The notes: generated by a model not told the origin, from the sequence alone. A DNA stretch of 64,000 nt from Prochlorococcus sp. AG-409-A10 (GCA_003216175.1 QCJG01000002.1:163736-227735), one strand, 5' to 3'. Positions 23,089-34,366 are shown, numbered from the stretch's first letter. Made by a program: numbers and translations.

Positions 23089-24914
23089 TACATTCTTTCC
23101 AGAGTAGGGATGCCTAACAAACTCATTCCCAGTTTAAGTGTATTTGCAGTGATAGAGCATAAAGCAAGTCTACTGGTTCTTTCAGGTTCACTTGCTTTTA
23201 AAATAGGAACTTGATCATAGAACCTGTTAAAAATCTGACTTAATTCAAATAAATACCCGCAGAGACGATTAGGAAGCAGTTCTTTTTCAACTTCAGCGAT
23301 AGCACAATCAAGTTGCAATAGCTTGCGAATTAAGGTCCATTCTTGTGGTTCATTGAACTGAATATTCTGACTTGATACATTTAAATCCCCTCCATTGCGA
23401 GATATTCCGGCTATTCGTACTAATGCATAAAGTAAATATGGAGCTGTATTCCCCTGTAAAGAGAGCATCTTATCAAAACTAAATTGGTAATTAGAAACTC
23501 TATTTTGACTTAGATCCGCATACTTGATGGCTGCAATCCCGACAGTCGTAGAAACTTTATCTATAAAACTTTCATTTTCGGACCTATTTTCAGTCTTGAG
23601 ACGATCTTTAAGATCTTCTCTTGCTCGTTGAATTGCTTCATCCAGAAGGTCTACTAATCTAATTGTTTCTCCCGAACGAGTTTTTAACTTCTTACCATCT
23701 TCTCCTTGAACAAGACCAAAGGGGACATGCTCAATTTGACAATCTGTAGGAATCCAATTCGCAAGCTTTGCAATTTGAAAAACCCCAGAGAAATGTGATG
23801 CTTGTCCAGCATCTGTGACATAAATCAAGCGGAATGCTCCATCTCCATGCGGAGGAGTAGTTAATCTGTATTTAATCGCTGCCAAATCAGTGGTTGCATA
23901 ATTAAAACCTCCATCACTTTTTTGAATAATAATTGGTTGAGGTTTGCCGTCTTTTCCTACTACGCCATCAAGGAAAATACATTGAGCTCCTTGATCTTTT
24001 ATTAGTAAATTTTTACTTTTTAAATCATTAATAACATCTACTAAAAATTTGTTATAAAAGGATTCACCTCTTTCAGTCAGGTTGATATCAAGTCGATCGT
24101 AGATCTTTTGAAATTCCTTTCTGGATTGTTTGCAGAGTAATTGCCACGCAAGTAGACTTTCTTGCTTACCTGCTTGCAAATTAACAACCTCACTTCTAGA
24201 TTTATTTTGAAAGATTTGATCTTCATCAAATCTTTTTTTTGCTTGACGATAGAAATTTACGAGATCGCTTATTTCCACTATATCTTTTGTATGGAGTGCC
24301 TCAGGAACGACCTCTTTTAGATGAGTGATGAGCATGCCAAATTGTGTACCCCAATCCCCCACATGATTGAGTCGTAAGACTTCATAACCGCAGAATTCAA
24401 GAACCCTTGCTAAGGAGTCTCCAATGATTGTTGATCGTAAGTGCCCAACATGCATTTCTTTAGCAATATTTGGACTGGAAAAATCAATAATCACGCGGTT
24501 ATTGTTTTTTCCTTCTTCTATTTTTTTTTCACTACTGAATTTTTTAAGAGGGACTCCCAATCTTTTATCATTTAGACGAAAATGGATTTCCGATATAAGT
24601 GTTTTTGAATTTACAGATAGGTTTATGAAACCTGGACCTGCAATGTGTGGTGGATTACATATTTTAACGAAATCATTATCTTTTTGTAGTTGATCAGCTA
24701 TTTGTTGCGCAATATCACGAGGAGGTTGTTTTATTTCTTTTGCCAGAGATAAAGCACAATTTATTTGAAAATCTCCAAATTCCGGCTTGGATGCGGGGAC
24801 TAAATGAGAACCTGTAAGTATTGAAGAAGTTTTTGAATTTCGAGCCTCTTTTGGGAATACTTTGATGAAAGCTCTATTAAGGGCTTCTTCTAATCTGGCG
24901 GATATTTCAAGCAT
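23088..24914 (-). CDS. argS: arginyl-tRNA synthetase
   Basis: 608 aa; [25 protein letters not shown]. Confidence 0.98.
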   Translation of the reverse strand: MLEISARLEEALNRAFIKVFPKEARNSKTSSILTGSHLVPASKPEFGDFQINCALSLAKEIKQPPRDIAQQIADQLQKDNDFVKICNPPHIAGPGFINLSVNSKTLISEIHFRLNDKRLGVPLKKFSSEKKIEEGKNNNRVIIDFSSPNIAKEMHVGHLRSTIIGDSLARVLEFCGYEVLRLNHVGDWGTQFGMLITHLKEVVPEALHTKDIVEISDLVNFYRQAKKRFDEDQIFQNKSRSEVVNLQAGKQESLLAWQLLCKQSRKEFQKIYDRLDINLTERGESFYNKFLVDVINDLKSKNLLIKDQGAQCIFLDGVVGKDGKPQPIIIQKSDGGFNYATTDLAAIKYRLTTPPHGDGAFRLIYVTDAGQASHFSGVFQIAKLANWIPTDCQIEHVPFGLVQGEDGKKLKTRSGETIRLVDLLDEAIQRAREDLKDRLKTENRSENESFIDKVSTTVGIAAIKYADLSQNRVSNYQFSFDKMLSLQGNTAPYLLYALVRIAGISRNGGDLNVSSQNIQFNEPQEWTLIRKLLQLDCAIAEVEKELLPNRLCGYLFELSQIFNRFYDQVPILKASEPERTSRLALCSITANTLKLGMSLLGIPTLERM

Positions 24915-24949
24915 GATGTTTATGGTTAGGTAGATACTTTTAAAATTTT

Positions 24950-25813
24950 TTAGTCAAAGCGCATACTGAAATCTATCCATTTGCTTTTAGTGATTGGTGC
25001 ACTAGTTGAGATGATATCAATACCTGTGAAAATATAGTCTGATAAATTATTAGGGTTTATTCCAGAAACTTCAATAACAATATTTTGTGAGACGTATTTG
25101 TAATTACTATTTTTTGAAAGCCGACGTAATTCTGGAACTAATTTTGCTATAGTTTCAATAGACATTTCATCAAGTAAAACTCCATCAGCACCTGCCTCTA
25201 CAGCTTCTTTTGCTTGGGAGGGAGTTTCTGCTTCGACTATGATTTTTTTTGTCCATGGAATAGTATTTTTTAAGATTTTGATACTCTCGCTAATCCCTTG
25301 AGACCATTCAATATGATTCTCTTTCAACATAGCCGCATCATCTAATCCAAGTCTATGATTAATTCCGCCACCACAATGAAAAGCATATTTTTCGAATATT
25401 CTCATACCTGGAGTCGTTTTACGGGTGTCTGCTAACTTCACATTGGATCCTGATAGTTTAGTTACTAGTAACGCTGTAGCTGTAGCAATACCAGAAAGAT
25501 TCATGGCTACATTCAGAGTTACTCGCTCTCCTGCTACTAAGGAAGAGGATGAGCCTTTTAATTCTATGAGTCTTTGATTCTTTTTAAACTTCTGACCATC
25601 TTTTATTAGAAGTTTAATATCAACTTGGGGATCAATTTTTCGAAATATTAGTTTGACTAGATTTCCACCACAGAAAGTTCCTTCCTCTTTTGCAACCCAA
25701 TGAGCTGATGTTCTTCTGTCGTTGAGGACAAATCTTGTGAGATCTCCATCACCGAGATCTTCCTCAATCCAGGTGTCTATTATTTTATGTAGCTTTGGTG
25801 AGCGGAGATCCAC
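24950..25813 (-). CDS. nadC: nicotinate-nucleotide pyrophosphorylase (carboxylating)
   Basis: [45 protein letters not shown]. The ORF opens at 25894, but GTG at about 25813 fits the family start better. Confidence 0.94.
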   Translation of the reverse strand: MDLRSPKLHKIIDTWIEEDLGDGDLTRFVLNDRRTSAHWVAKEEGTFCGGNLVKLIFRKIDPQVDIKLLIKDGQKFKKNQRLIELKGSSSSLVAGERVTLNVAMNLSGIATATALLVTKLSGSNVKLADTRKTTPGMRIFEKYAFHCGGGINHRLGLDDAAMLKENHIEWSQGISESIKILKNTIPWTKKIIVEAETPSQAKEAVEAGADGVLLDEMSIETIAKLVPELRRLSKNSNYKYVSQNIVIEVSGINPNNLSDYIFTGIDIISTSAPITKSKWIDFSMRFD

Positions 25814-26030
25814 AATACAACAAATACATCTATTACTATACCAATGCTTAAACCATTTATAAAAATATCTTTTTTTATTTTTTAATTTCATCAACTTATT
25901 TTTGTCTTCAAAATTTTTAAGAAAATAGAAATTTTTTATTATTTTTCTTTGTGATATGTGAACTTTATGCTTTAATTAACTTACTATAAATTATTTGGAT
26001 CAAGTGGACGTTGTTCATAGTGTGAATATT

Positions 26031-26099
26031 ATGGTTGCGCTATTGATTGGAGGGGTTTGCTATTATTTATATTATATTTTTACAATTGACAATCACTAG
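26031..26099 (+). CDS. putative small single-pass membrane peptide in the nadC-mnmE gap
   Basis: ATG at 26031 gives MVALLIGGVCYYLYYIFTIDNH; in-frame upstream GTG/TTG codons at 26022, 26004 and 25995 would extend it. Confidence 0.3.
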   Translation: MVALLIGGVCYYLYYIFTIDNH

Positions 26100-26117
26100 T
26101 ATATAAAAATTGGTTAA

Positions 26118-27512
26118 TTACTTTCCAATACAAAATTTTGAAAATATATTATCAAGTAAGCTTTCTGTTAAATCTTCTCCTGTGAGTTCTCCTAAATAAT
26201 TAATAGCTTGTCTTAAATCGATTGTCCAGAAATCCCATGGTAGCTTTTCATCAAAAACTTTATTAATATTTTGCAGGGATCCCATCGTTAATTTTGCTAG
26301 ATCAAGTTGTCTTTCATTTAGAGCAATATGCAATCCATGCGTTTGAGAAGAACCACATATTTTTAGTAGGTAATTAATTAGATCGTCTTCTCCATTTCCA
26401 GTTTTTGCACTCATAATCACTATATTTTCTTTTTCTAATATATCTTTTGGAACTTTTTCAAAGGATATATTATTCTTTAAATCAGATTTATTTCCAACAA
26501 TTAATAATGGAATATTTATGGGTAATTGGTTTAGTATTGATTCATCCTCGCTAGTCCATCCTTTTGAATAATCAAAGATTAATATGATGAGATCAGCTTG
26601 AATTAATGTTTTTTTAGTTCTAGAAATACCAATTTTTTCGATGATATTTTTAGTCTCTCTTAGACCTGCTGTATCAATAAAAGTTACTGGTATTCCCTCT
26701 AAAACAATTTCACTTTCCAAAAGATCTCTAGTAGTTCCAGGTAGATCAGTCACAATAGCCTTTTCTTGTTTACAAAGCCTATTTAGTAAGGAGCTCTTCC
26801 CTACATTAGGCTTCCCGGTTAGTGCAACTTTTAATCCAGAGCGAACCCAAGATCCTCTTTTAGCATTATCAATTAGTTCATTAAGATCTTTTTTGATAGA
26901 GACAATTTCATTCTTTACATGTTTTTCATCTAAAATTGGAAGATCTTCTTCAAAATCTATTCTTGCTTCAATTTCTGTTAGTTGCTCTATCAATCGTTCC
27001 CTGATTGATTGAATCGTAGTTTGAATATTTCCTTCAATTCCATTAATCGCTAGTTCTGCTGCTTTTCGACTTCTTGCTGACACGAGCTCACTAATTGATT
27101 CTGCTTGAGTAAGGCTAAGACGACCATTAAGTACAGCTCGTTGACTAAATTCACCTGGTTCTGCTCTTCGAACGTTTGGCATATCCAGTATCCTTTCAAG
27201 GATCTTTTGGACTGCAATGATTCCACCATGGCAATGAATTTCTACTACATCTTCACCTGTAAAGCTTCGCGGTCCTTTCATTATTAGTATTAATACTTCA
27301 TCGATATATATTGTTTGATTTGCTTCGGTTACATGTCCGTACAGCACTTTGTGAGTGCTCCAATCATGCGTTCCAGGGATATGAACAATAGTTTTAGTTA
27401 TCTCAATGGCTGAAGAGCCAGAGATCCTAATGACAGCGATACTTCCTTGGCCGGGAGAAACGGCAGTCGCAATTGCGGCAATAGTATCTTCAGTAGGGGA
27501 AAACGAATTCAT
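26118..27512 (-). CDS. mnmE: tRNA modification GTPase MnmE/TrmE
   Basis: 464 aa; GQGSIAVIRISG, GEFSQRAVLNGRLSLTQAE, GKPNVGKSSLLN, C-terminal CIGK. Confidence 0.98.
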   Translation of the reverse strand: MNSFSPTEDTIAAIATAVSPGQGSIAVIRISGSSAIEITKTIVHIPGTHDWSTHKVLYGHVTEANQTIYIDEVLILIMKGPRSFTGEDVVEIHCHGGIIAVQKILERILDMPNVRRAEPGEFSQRAVLNGRLSLTQAESISELVSARSRKAAELAINGIEGNIQTTIQSIRERLIEQLTEIEARIDFEEDLPILDEKHVKNEIVSIKKDLNELIDNAKRGSWVRSGLKVALTGKPNVGKSSLLNRLCKQEKAIVTDLPGTTRDLLESEIVLEGIPVTFIDTAGLRETKNIIEKIGISRTKKTLIQADLIILIFDYSKGWTSEDESILNQLPINIPLLIVGNKSDLKNNISFEKVPKDILEKENIVIMSAKTGNGEDDLINYLLKICGSSQTHGLHIALNERQLDLAKLTMGSLQNINKVFDEKLPWDFWTIDLRQAINYLGELTGEDLTESLLDNIFSKFCIGK

Positions 27513-27582
27513 TAATCAATAATCACGCAATCTTCACTAAGATCAAATCTAGTTTCTTTTTTGGACCAAGATTTTTTAATAT

Positions 27583-28038
27583 ATGAAAAAAATCTTCCTA
27601 AATCTAATACAAAGAATTCGTAAATTTATCTCTTGGCTCTGGGATCAGGAAGGTTCTCCCTCTCAGAGAGCATTAGGATTGGGCGTGGGGATATTTAGTG
27701 GTTGCTTTCCATTTTTTGGTTTCCAAACCTTGATGGGTGTGTTTTTAGCAAAAATCTTCAAGGGAAATAGTATTTTGGCGGCTGTTGGAACCTGGATTAG
27801 CAACCCATTTACTTATTTTCCTCTTTATTATTTTAATTATAGACTAGGCTCTTTAATACTCAATAAAGATATAAATACAGTAGATTTTAGTCATACAATT
27901 ACTAATGAGTTGTGGTCTCAAGGTTGGTACTTGAGTTTTCGATTGATAATAGGCTCGATATGTATGGGTCTTTTTACTGGTATTGTTGGTGGACTGGGTC
28001 TATATTTTTTACTCAAAAAACTTTCTAAAAAAAATTGA
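27583..28038 (+). CDS. DUF2062-family membrane protein
   Basis: 151 aa; ALGLGVGIFSGCFPFFGFQTLMGVFLAKIFKGN, NPFTYFPLYY. Confidence 0.85.
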   Translation: MKKIFLNLIQRIRKFISWLWDQEGSPSQRALGLGVGIFSGCFPFFGFQTLMGVFLAKIFKGNSILAAVGTWISNPFTYFPLYYFNYRLGSLILNKDINTVDFSHTITNELWSQGWYLSFRLIIGSICMGLFTGIVGGLGLYFLLKKLSKKN

Positions 28039-28071
28039 ATTTTTATATATGAGATATCTTTATTTAAAAAG

Positions 28072-30405
28072 TTAATTAATCCCTGTCCTTGCGATATCTA
28101 AGACATCAGCCATTGAGCGTATTTGATTGATAGTAATTTCTAATTGATTAACACTTTCAAGTTCAACTCTTAGGTCTATGCAAGCAGGTTTACCATAAGA
28201 TGTCTTAACTCTTGCATCGATTACATTAATACCTCTATCAGAAAGTCTCATTAATATATCTTTCAGTACGCCCACTCTATCAATAACTTCAATTCTTAAT
28301 TGAATAGGGAATTTCTCTTCTTTGATATGTGTTTTACTATTCCACTTGACTGATAGTCTTCTATTATTAGGCACTGACTGTATATTGACACAATTAGTTC
28401 GATGTATAGTGATTCCATGATTACCAAGTGCAACTGTTCCAAGTATTGATTCGCCTGGTAAAGGGCTGCAACATCTCCCTAGTCGATAGTCAAGTCCTTC
28501 TAAGCCAACTATTGGCGCATATTTTGTTTGAGATGTTTTTGGAGCTAGATTTGCTTGTGACCCAATTTGGTTCGCTAGCTCGATATCGCTTAATTCAGTT
28601 TCAGGTGGTTGGTTTTGTATTTTTAGCTCCTCTCTAAATCTATTGACTACTTGATGTAGGGTTAATGCCCCAAATCCAAGTGCAGCTAATAAATCTTCCG
28701 TAGACTTTAGATTACATCTCTCAGCAACTTTGATTATTGCTTCACCTTTCAGTAAATTATCAATTCCTTTACGACCAAATTCTTGTTCTAGTAGTCCCTT
28801 CCCTCTTAATATAGTTTCTTGACGATGACTTTTTTTGTACCATTGTCTAATGCGATTTCTAGCTGTAGGTGTGGCTACATAGTTTAACCAATCTAAGCTT
28901 GGATGAGAGCTCTTGTGAGTCAGAATCTCAACGAAATCTCCATTCTCAAGCGGTGTTGATAGCATGCAGAGACGATCATTAATTCTAGCACCATTGCAAT
29001 GATTCCCTACTTCAGAGTGAATACGATAAGCGAAATCGATTGCTGTTGAACCATTCCTTAATCCCAAAACATCTCCTTTTGGAGTAAAAACAAATACTTC
29101 TTCATCAAATAAATCCTCTTTAATTGATGCAAGGTAGTCATTGTGATCATTAACCCCGTCTTCTTGTTGCCATTCAACTAATTGACGTAACCAATTAAAT
29201 TTTTCTGAATCAGGATTAGCAGGAGATCCTCCTTCTTTATACTTCCAGTGAGCTGCAATTCCAAATTCTGAAACCCTATGCATTTCTGGAGTCCTGATTT
29301 GCACCTCAATAGGCCTATGTCTACCAATTACTGCTGTATGTAGGGACTGGTAGCCATTTGGCTTTGGGAGACCTATATAGTCTTTAAATCGACCAGGTAT
29401 AGGCCTGAACGTGTCATGGACAACAGCAAGAGCTCGATAACATGTCTCGACATCCGAGACAAGAATTCTTAGAGCAGCAACATCAAAAATTTCATGAAAT
29501 TCTTTTTGTTGTCTTTGCATTTTGCTCCATATTCCATATAAATGCTTCGGCCTTCCACTAACTTCACATTGGCTAAGTCCTGCTGAGTTCAAGCGATCTT
29601 TTAGTAATTGAACAGTTATATTTAATCTCTCTTCTCTTTCGCTACGTTTACTAGCGATTTGCTGTTGAATTTCTCGGAAAGGATCTGGCTCTAAAAGTTT
29701 AAATGCTAAGTCCTCTAGTTCCCATTTGAAGCGTCCTATTCCTAAACGGTTTGCGAGCGGGGCATAAATTTCTCTCGTTTCTTTAGCTATTCGGGTTTGC
29801 TTCTCTTTGTCTAAGTAACTAATAGTTCTCATATTATGAAGCCTATCTGCAAGCTTCACAAGTACAACTCGAATATCGCTAGCCATAGCTAGAAACATTT
29901 TACGTAGGTTTTCTGCTTGAGCTTCTGTCCGATTATTAAAATGGATTCCGCCTAATTTAGTCACACCTTCAACTAGATATCTAACTTCACTTCCAAAATA
30001 CCCTTCCAGTTGTTCTGGTGTTATGTCTGTATCTTCGACGACGTCATGTAAAAAACCTGCTGCAATTACACTCGCGCTTGCACCTATCTCTCTTAGTAAG
30101 TCAGCTACTGCAACTGGATGGATTATGTAAGGTTCACCACTTTTTCTGTATTGCCCTTTGTGCAATTGAAATGCAAGATCAAAAGCAGCAACTAAAAGTG
30201 CTTCAGAATCTCTTGGGCAACTTTCTCCAATCCCCGGCGGAATATTTTCGATGCAATTTTTTAACCACTCTGGCAAAATAATTTCATAATCATCAATATT
30301 TTTGATCTGATGAGTTTTAAGTTGCGGCTGGCCATCAAAAAATTCATCACAGACGAGATGAGTCTGGTTTGAATTGTGTGCAGAGGTTACTTTAGGCATC
30401 AGCAC
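28072..30405 (-). CDS. spoT: bifunctional (p)ppGpp synthetase/hydrolase
   Basis: 777 aa; HD domain AAGFLHDVVEDT, synthetase KPNGYQSLHT, TGS domain, C-terminal ACT. Confidence 0.97.
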   Translation of the reverse strand: MLMPKVTSAHNSNQTHLVCDEFFDGQPQLKTHQIKNIDDYEIILPEWLKNCIENIPPGIGESCPRDSEALLVAAFDLAFQLHKGQYRKSGEPYIIHPVAVADLLREIGASASVIAAGFLHDVVEDTDITPEQLEGYFGSEVRYLVEGVTKLGGIHFNNRTEAQAENLRKMFLAMASDIRVVLVKLADRLHNMRTISYLDKEKQTRIAKETREIYAPLANRLGIGRFKWELEDLAFKLLEPDPFREIQQQIASKRSEREERLNITVQLLKDRLNSAGLSQCEVSGRPKHLYGIWSKMQRQQKEFHEIFDVAALRILVSDVETCYRALAVVHDTFRPIPGRFKDYIGLPKPNGYQSLHTAVIGRHRPIEVQIRTPEMHRVSEFGIAAHWKYKEGGSPANPDSEKFNWLRQLVEWQQEDGVNDHNDYLASIKEDLFDEEVFVFTPKGDVLGLRNGSTAIDFAYRIHSEVGNHCNGARINDRLCMLSTPLENGDFVEILTHKSSHPSLDWLNYVATPTARNRIRQWYKKSHRQETILRGKGLLEQEFGRKGIDNLLKGEAIIKVAERCNLKSTEDLLAALGFGALTLHQVVNRFREELKIQNQPPETELSDIELANQIGSQANLAPKTSQTKYAPIVGLEGLDYRLGRCCSPLPGESILGTVALGNHGITIHRTNCVNIQSVPNNRRLSVKWNSKTHIKEEKFPIQLRIEVIDRVGVLKDILMRLSDRGINVIDARVKTSYGKPACIDLRVELESVNQLEITINQIRSMADVLDIARTGIN

Positions 30406-30454
30406 AGAAACTTAATTTATTTTATTCAAACTCAACATTTCTTGCTACCTTTTT

Positions 30455-32059
30455 ATGAATAATTCATCAAAAGAAGTTTTAAAGATAAATAAACTAAATG
30501 CTATTTATCCAAAAACTACTACTTACGTGTTAAGGGGATTAAATCTAAAAATGAATCATGGCGACAGGCTTGCATTAGTTGGCAGTTCAGGATGTGGTAA
30601 AAGTACTGTTGCTAAGGCTGTAATGCAGCTTCTTCCTAATGAATGTGTTTGTGACGGTGAGATTGTTTTGAATGGAAAAAATGTTTTGGACCTAGATAAG
30701 GTTGCTTTGCAAACTATTCGAGGGAAAGAGGTTGGATTGATATTTCAGGATCCAATGTCACGATTGAATCCTTTAATGACTGTTGGCGAACATTTGGTTG
30801 ATACTTTAAAAGCTCATGATAATTCTGAATTAATTGATAAGTTAGTAAAAAAAGCTAAAATCTTATTAGAAAAAGTTGGAATAGATCCTTTAAGATTTAA
30901 CTCTTTTCCCCATGAATTTAGCGGAGGAATGCGACAACGTGTAGCAATTGCTTTGGCGATTTGTTTAAGACCTCCTTTGATAATTGCTGATGAACCTACA
31001 ACTAGTTTAGATACAATAGTTGCTGACCAAATCATGAGTGAATTGAGTTTGCTTTGTGATGAGATTGGGACTGCTTTACTATTAATTAGTCATGATTTAT
31101 CAATGGCCTATAAATGGTGTAATAAAATAGCAATACTTGATTGTGGACATATAGTTGAGTCTGGGAATATTAAAGAGATAATTAGTAATCCAAAAACTCA
31201 TATTGCTCAAAGATTAGTTAACTCAGCTAAAATTTTAGAGGGTTCAGAGAGAGAAATAATGTATAAAAGTACTGCATTATTGAAAGTAAATAGATTACGT
31301 TGTTGGCATAATTTAGGCTTTTGGCCTTTCAATTCTTTTTGGTTGAAAGCTGTAAATGAAGTTACCTTTTCTCTGTATGAGGGTGAAACTCTTGGTATCG
31401 TAGGGCCATCAGGATGTGGTAAGAGCACTCTATGTAGAGCTTTGACTGGTTTATTACCTACAAGAGGTGGAAGTGTTTTTTTTCTTGGAAAGAATATTTC
31501 AACTATCAATAGAAAATCTTTAAAACAATTGCGTAAATATATTCAAATTATTTTTCAAGATCCTTCTGCATCTTTGAATCCTAAGATGTCCATAATGGAT
31601 GCAATTATAGATCCAATTCTTATCCATAAATTGTTAAGTCGATCTAAAGCTAGGGAAAAAGCTCGTAATCTTTTAGAACTAGTTGGTTTAACGCCTACAG
31701 TAATGTATGAACAACGCTTACCTTCTCAACTTTCAGGAGGTCAACAGCAAAGAGTAGTGATTGCGAGAGCACTGGCACTTAGTCCCAAAATACTCATCTG
31801 TGATGAAAGTGTAAGTATGTTAGATGCAGAAATTCAGGCAGAAGTTTTGGAGTTACTACGTTCTTTGCAGGAAAAATTAAAACTGTCTATGTTGTTCATA
31901 ACTCATGATTTATCTGTTGCGGCAGGCTTTTGTCACAGAGTATTAGTTTTTGATAAAGGGAAAATTATCGAAGAGAATTCTGGAAATAATTTGTTAAATC
32001 ATCCTCAAAAATACCTGACAAAAAAGATGGTGAAGGCTTGCCCTAGACTTCCGAAATAA
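30455..32059 (+). CDS. tandem-ATPase ABC transporter protein (dipeptide/oligopeptide, DppD-DppF-like fusion)
   Basis: 534 aa with two P-loops (GSSGCGKST, GPSGCGKST), two signature motifs (EFSGGMRQRV, QLSGGQQQRV) and two Walker B motifs. Confidence 0.93.
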   Translation: MNNSSKEVLKINKLNAIYPKTTTYVLRGLNLKMNHGDRLALVGSSGCGKSTVAKAVMQLLPNECVCDGEIVLNGKNVLDLDKVALQTIRGKEVGLIFQDPMSRLNPLMTVGEHLVDTLKAHDNSELIDKLVKKAKILLEKVGIDPLRFNSFPHEFSGGMRQRVAIALAICLRPPLIIADEPTTSLDTIVADQIMSELSLLCDEIGTALLLISHDLSMAYKWCNKIAILDCGHIVESGNIKEIISNPKTHIAQRLVNSAKILEGSEREIMYKSTALLKVNRLRCWHNLGFWPFNSFWLKAVNEVTFSLYEGETLGIVGPSGCGKSTLCRALTGLLPTRGGSVFFLGKNISTINRKSLKQLRKYIQIIFQDPSASLNPKMSIMDAIIDPILIHKLLSRSKAREKARNLLELVGLTPTVMYEQRLPSQLSGGQQQRVVIARALALSPKILICDESVSMLDAEIQAEVLELLRSLQEKLKLSMLFITHDLSVAAGFCHRVLVFDKGKIIEENSGNNLLNHPQKYLTKKMVKACPRLPK

Positions 32060-33023
32060 TATTATTTTTAGCTTGTAATACTTTTAAAAGTCGTTCAAAA
32101 TCTTTAGGTAATGGAGCTGTAAATTTCATTTTTTCTAATGTTATTGGGTGTATTAAACCCAATTCAACTGCATGTAAAGCTTGGCCACCAAGTTTAATAG
32201 GCAATTTTTTACACCTACTGTAAGTTTGGTCTCCAATAATAGGATGACCTATGTGTGCACTATGAACACGAATTTGATGCGTTCTACCTGTATCAAGTTT
32301 GAATTTAAGAAGAGAAAAATTTCCTAGATTTTCAACTAATTTCCAATGTGTACAAGCATATCTACCAGATTCCTCATCAACCACAGCATATTTTTTTCGA
32401 TCTTTTGGATGTCGACCAATACATCCGACAATCATACCTTCATTGTCTTTAATTGCTCCATGAACAACAGCAATATAATTTCTTGAGGCTACTCTCTTTT
32501 GTATTTGAATTTGTAGCTTAACTAAGGCTTCTTGAGTCTTTGCTACGACAATACATCCAGTTGTGTCTTTATCTAAGCGATGAACTATTCCAGGCCTTAA
32601 TTTACCTCCGATGCCTGGTAAGTCTGGGCAATGTTTGATTAATCCATTTACTAAAGTGCCTGATTTATTTCCTGGTGCAGGATGAACTGCTATCCCTGCT
32701 GTTTTGTTAATGACTATTAAATGATTATCTTCATATAAAATATCTAAATCAATTTCTTCTGGTTTTAAGTAAGGAAGAGGTTCAGGTGGTGGAACCCAAA
32801 GTTGAATTATGTCACCTGGTCTAACGGGAGTTTTTGCTTTTCCAGTTTTACCGTTCACTTTTGCGAACCCCGCTTCAATAAATTTCTGAATATGAGCCCT
32901 ACTTTGCTCGGCTCGTTGACTTACCAGCCATCTATCAAGTCTCATAGGCAAAGGTTTGTTATATTCACCTTCAAATAATTCACCAGGTCCCTGACCAAAG
33001 TCATATTTGATTTCTTTATTCAT
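32043..33023 (-). CDS. rluD: RluA/RluD-family 23S rRNA pseudouridine synthase
   Basis: 326 aa; N-terminal S4 domain, PGIVHRLDKDTTGCIVVAK, DTGRTHQIRVH. Confidence 0.94.
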   Translation of the reverse strand: MNKEIKYDFGQGPGELFEGEYNKPLPMRLDRWLVSQRAEQSRAHIQKFIEAGFAKVNGKTGKAKTPVRPGDIIQLWVPPPEPLPYLKPEEIDLDILYEDNHLIVINKTAGIAVHPAPGNKSGTLVNGLIKHCPDLPGIGGKLRPGIVHRLDKDTTGCIVVAKTQEALVKLQIQIQKRVASRNYIAVVHGAIKDNEGMIVGCIGRHPKDRKKYAVVDEESGRYACTHWKLVENLGNFSLLKFKLDTGRTHQIRVHSAHIGHPIIGDQTYSRCKKLPIKLGGQALHAVELGLIHPITLEKMKFTAPLPKDFERLLKVLQAKNNIISEV

Positions 33024-33886
33024 TAGGGGAGTTCAAGAGAGATATTGCCCAACAAATTTTTGCGATAATCATCAAGTAATCTTTGAGACATTCTTCGAGT
33101 ATCTCCGGAAGTGTGACGTTCTGCTGCTGAAAGTAGCCATAGAGATTTGTCTTTAATGGTTTCATTGACAAATACTCCATATCTACTTTGAAGACACATT
33201 GACTTGATTCCTGCTCCTTTGGTGTTTTCTAATGTCTCTAGGAGTTTCATAAAGTTAATGGCTACTTGTTCAGTATCGTATGCGGCTTGGCCAATATCAT
33301 CACAAATAGCTAATTTTAATGCGGCATTTTGATCTTCCAATCTAGGTGGCAGAACTCCAGGAGCATCCAATAGATCCAGATCTTGTCCCAATCTTACCCA
33401 TCTCAAACTTCTTGTGACCCCTGGTTTCCTTGAGCTAGATACAACTTTCTTTTTAACTAGTCTGTTAATCAGAGCAGATTTTCCAACATTTGGGAAACCA
33501 AGAGTTAGAACTCTAATTGCACGATTTTTCATCCCTCGATCGAGACGTCTTTGATTTAACTCTTGCCCTGCACGAATAGCTGCTTGCTTTATTTGGAAAA
33601 CCCCTGTTCCAGCTTTTGCATCACACCACCATGGGACTTTGCCTTCTGATCTTAATTTTTTATCCCAAGCTTTATGGGCATCGACATTGATCATGTCTTT
33701 TCTATTAATAACTAATATTTGCTTCTTTCCTTTTAACCATTTTTGAAGATATGGATGAGAAGTGGCAAGAGGTATCCTGGCGTCTCGGACTTCGAAAACC
33801 AGATCAACTTTATTCAGATGCTCCTTTAATTGTTTCTCTGCTTTCGCAATATGCCCTGGATACCATTGTATAAGCTGCTTGTTCAC
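33023..33886 (-). CDS. rbgA: ribosome biogenesis GTPase RbgA/YlqF
   Basis: 287 aa; WYPGHIAKAEKQL, circularly permuted GTPase motifs NRKDM and GFPNVGKSALIN. Confidence 0.95.
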   Translation of the reverse strand: MNKQLIQWYPGHIAKAEKQLKEHLNKVDLVFEVRDARIPLATSHPYLQKWLKGKKQILVINRKDMINVDAHKAWDKKLRSEGKVPWWCDAKAGTGVFQIKQAAIRAGQELNQRRLDRGMKNRAIRVLTLGFPNVGKSALINRLVKKKVVSSSRKPGVTRSLRWVRLGQDLDLLDAPGVLPPRLEDQNAALKLAICDDIGQAAYDTEQVAINFMKLLETLENTKGAGIKSMCLQSRYGVFVNETIKDKSLWLLSAAERHTSGDTRRMSQRLLDDYRKNLLGNISLELP

Positions 33887-34366
33887 GGAATTTTAAAAAG
33901 AAGTTGGTTGAAATTCATTAAATCTAAAAATTTTAAAAGTTGATTTTTGATTTATTTGATTGATTTTAGTTTTGAAAATTTTAAGTTCAATTTATCATCT
34001 GAAAAGATTAAACAAGTTGATGATAATAATTGAATTATTCAGAATATCCTGATGGGGGTTAAATTTTATTGATCAATATAGATTAATAGAATTACAATAT
34101 TTAATAACTGGCTAGTGAAAAATATTCTTTATATAGCGGTCTCAAAAAAAAAATTTTTTTGGACTTATATTCCAAATTTATTTTTCCCAGTGATTGCAAG
34201 CATTTGAGGGATAATTAATTATTTTAACCATGGTGTTTTAATATCTAAAAAGCCGTTTGTAGTTTCTCGAAGGTTTAGGTAGATTTTTTCTGTGTCTTAG
34301 TAATCACCCATTTGGTGCCTTTCAAGAGCTATGGTCACTCAGTTTCCTTTCTGAATCCCATACATT

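Noticed and set aside
26641-27012. 123-aa plus-strand ORF inside mnmE
   Set aside because: Antisense to conserved GTPase domain; no family resemblance
34140-34165. A-run/T-run symmetry (aaaaaaaaaattttttt) upstream of pgk as a terminator
   Set aside because: No GC stem; simple AT symmetry is expected in this base composition, so it is only noted within the intergenic finding
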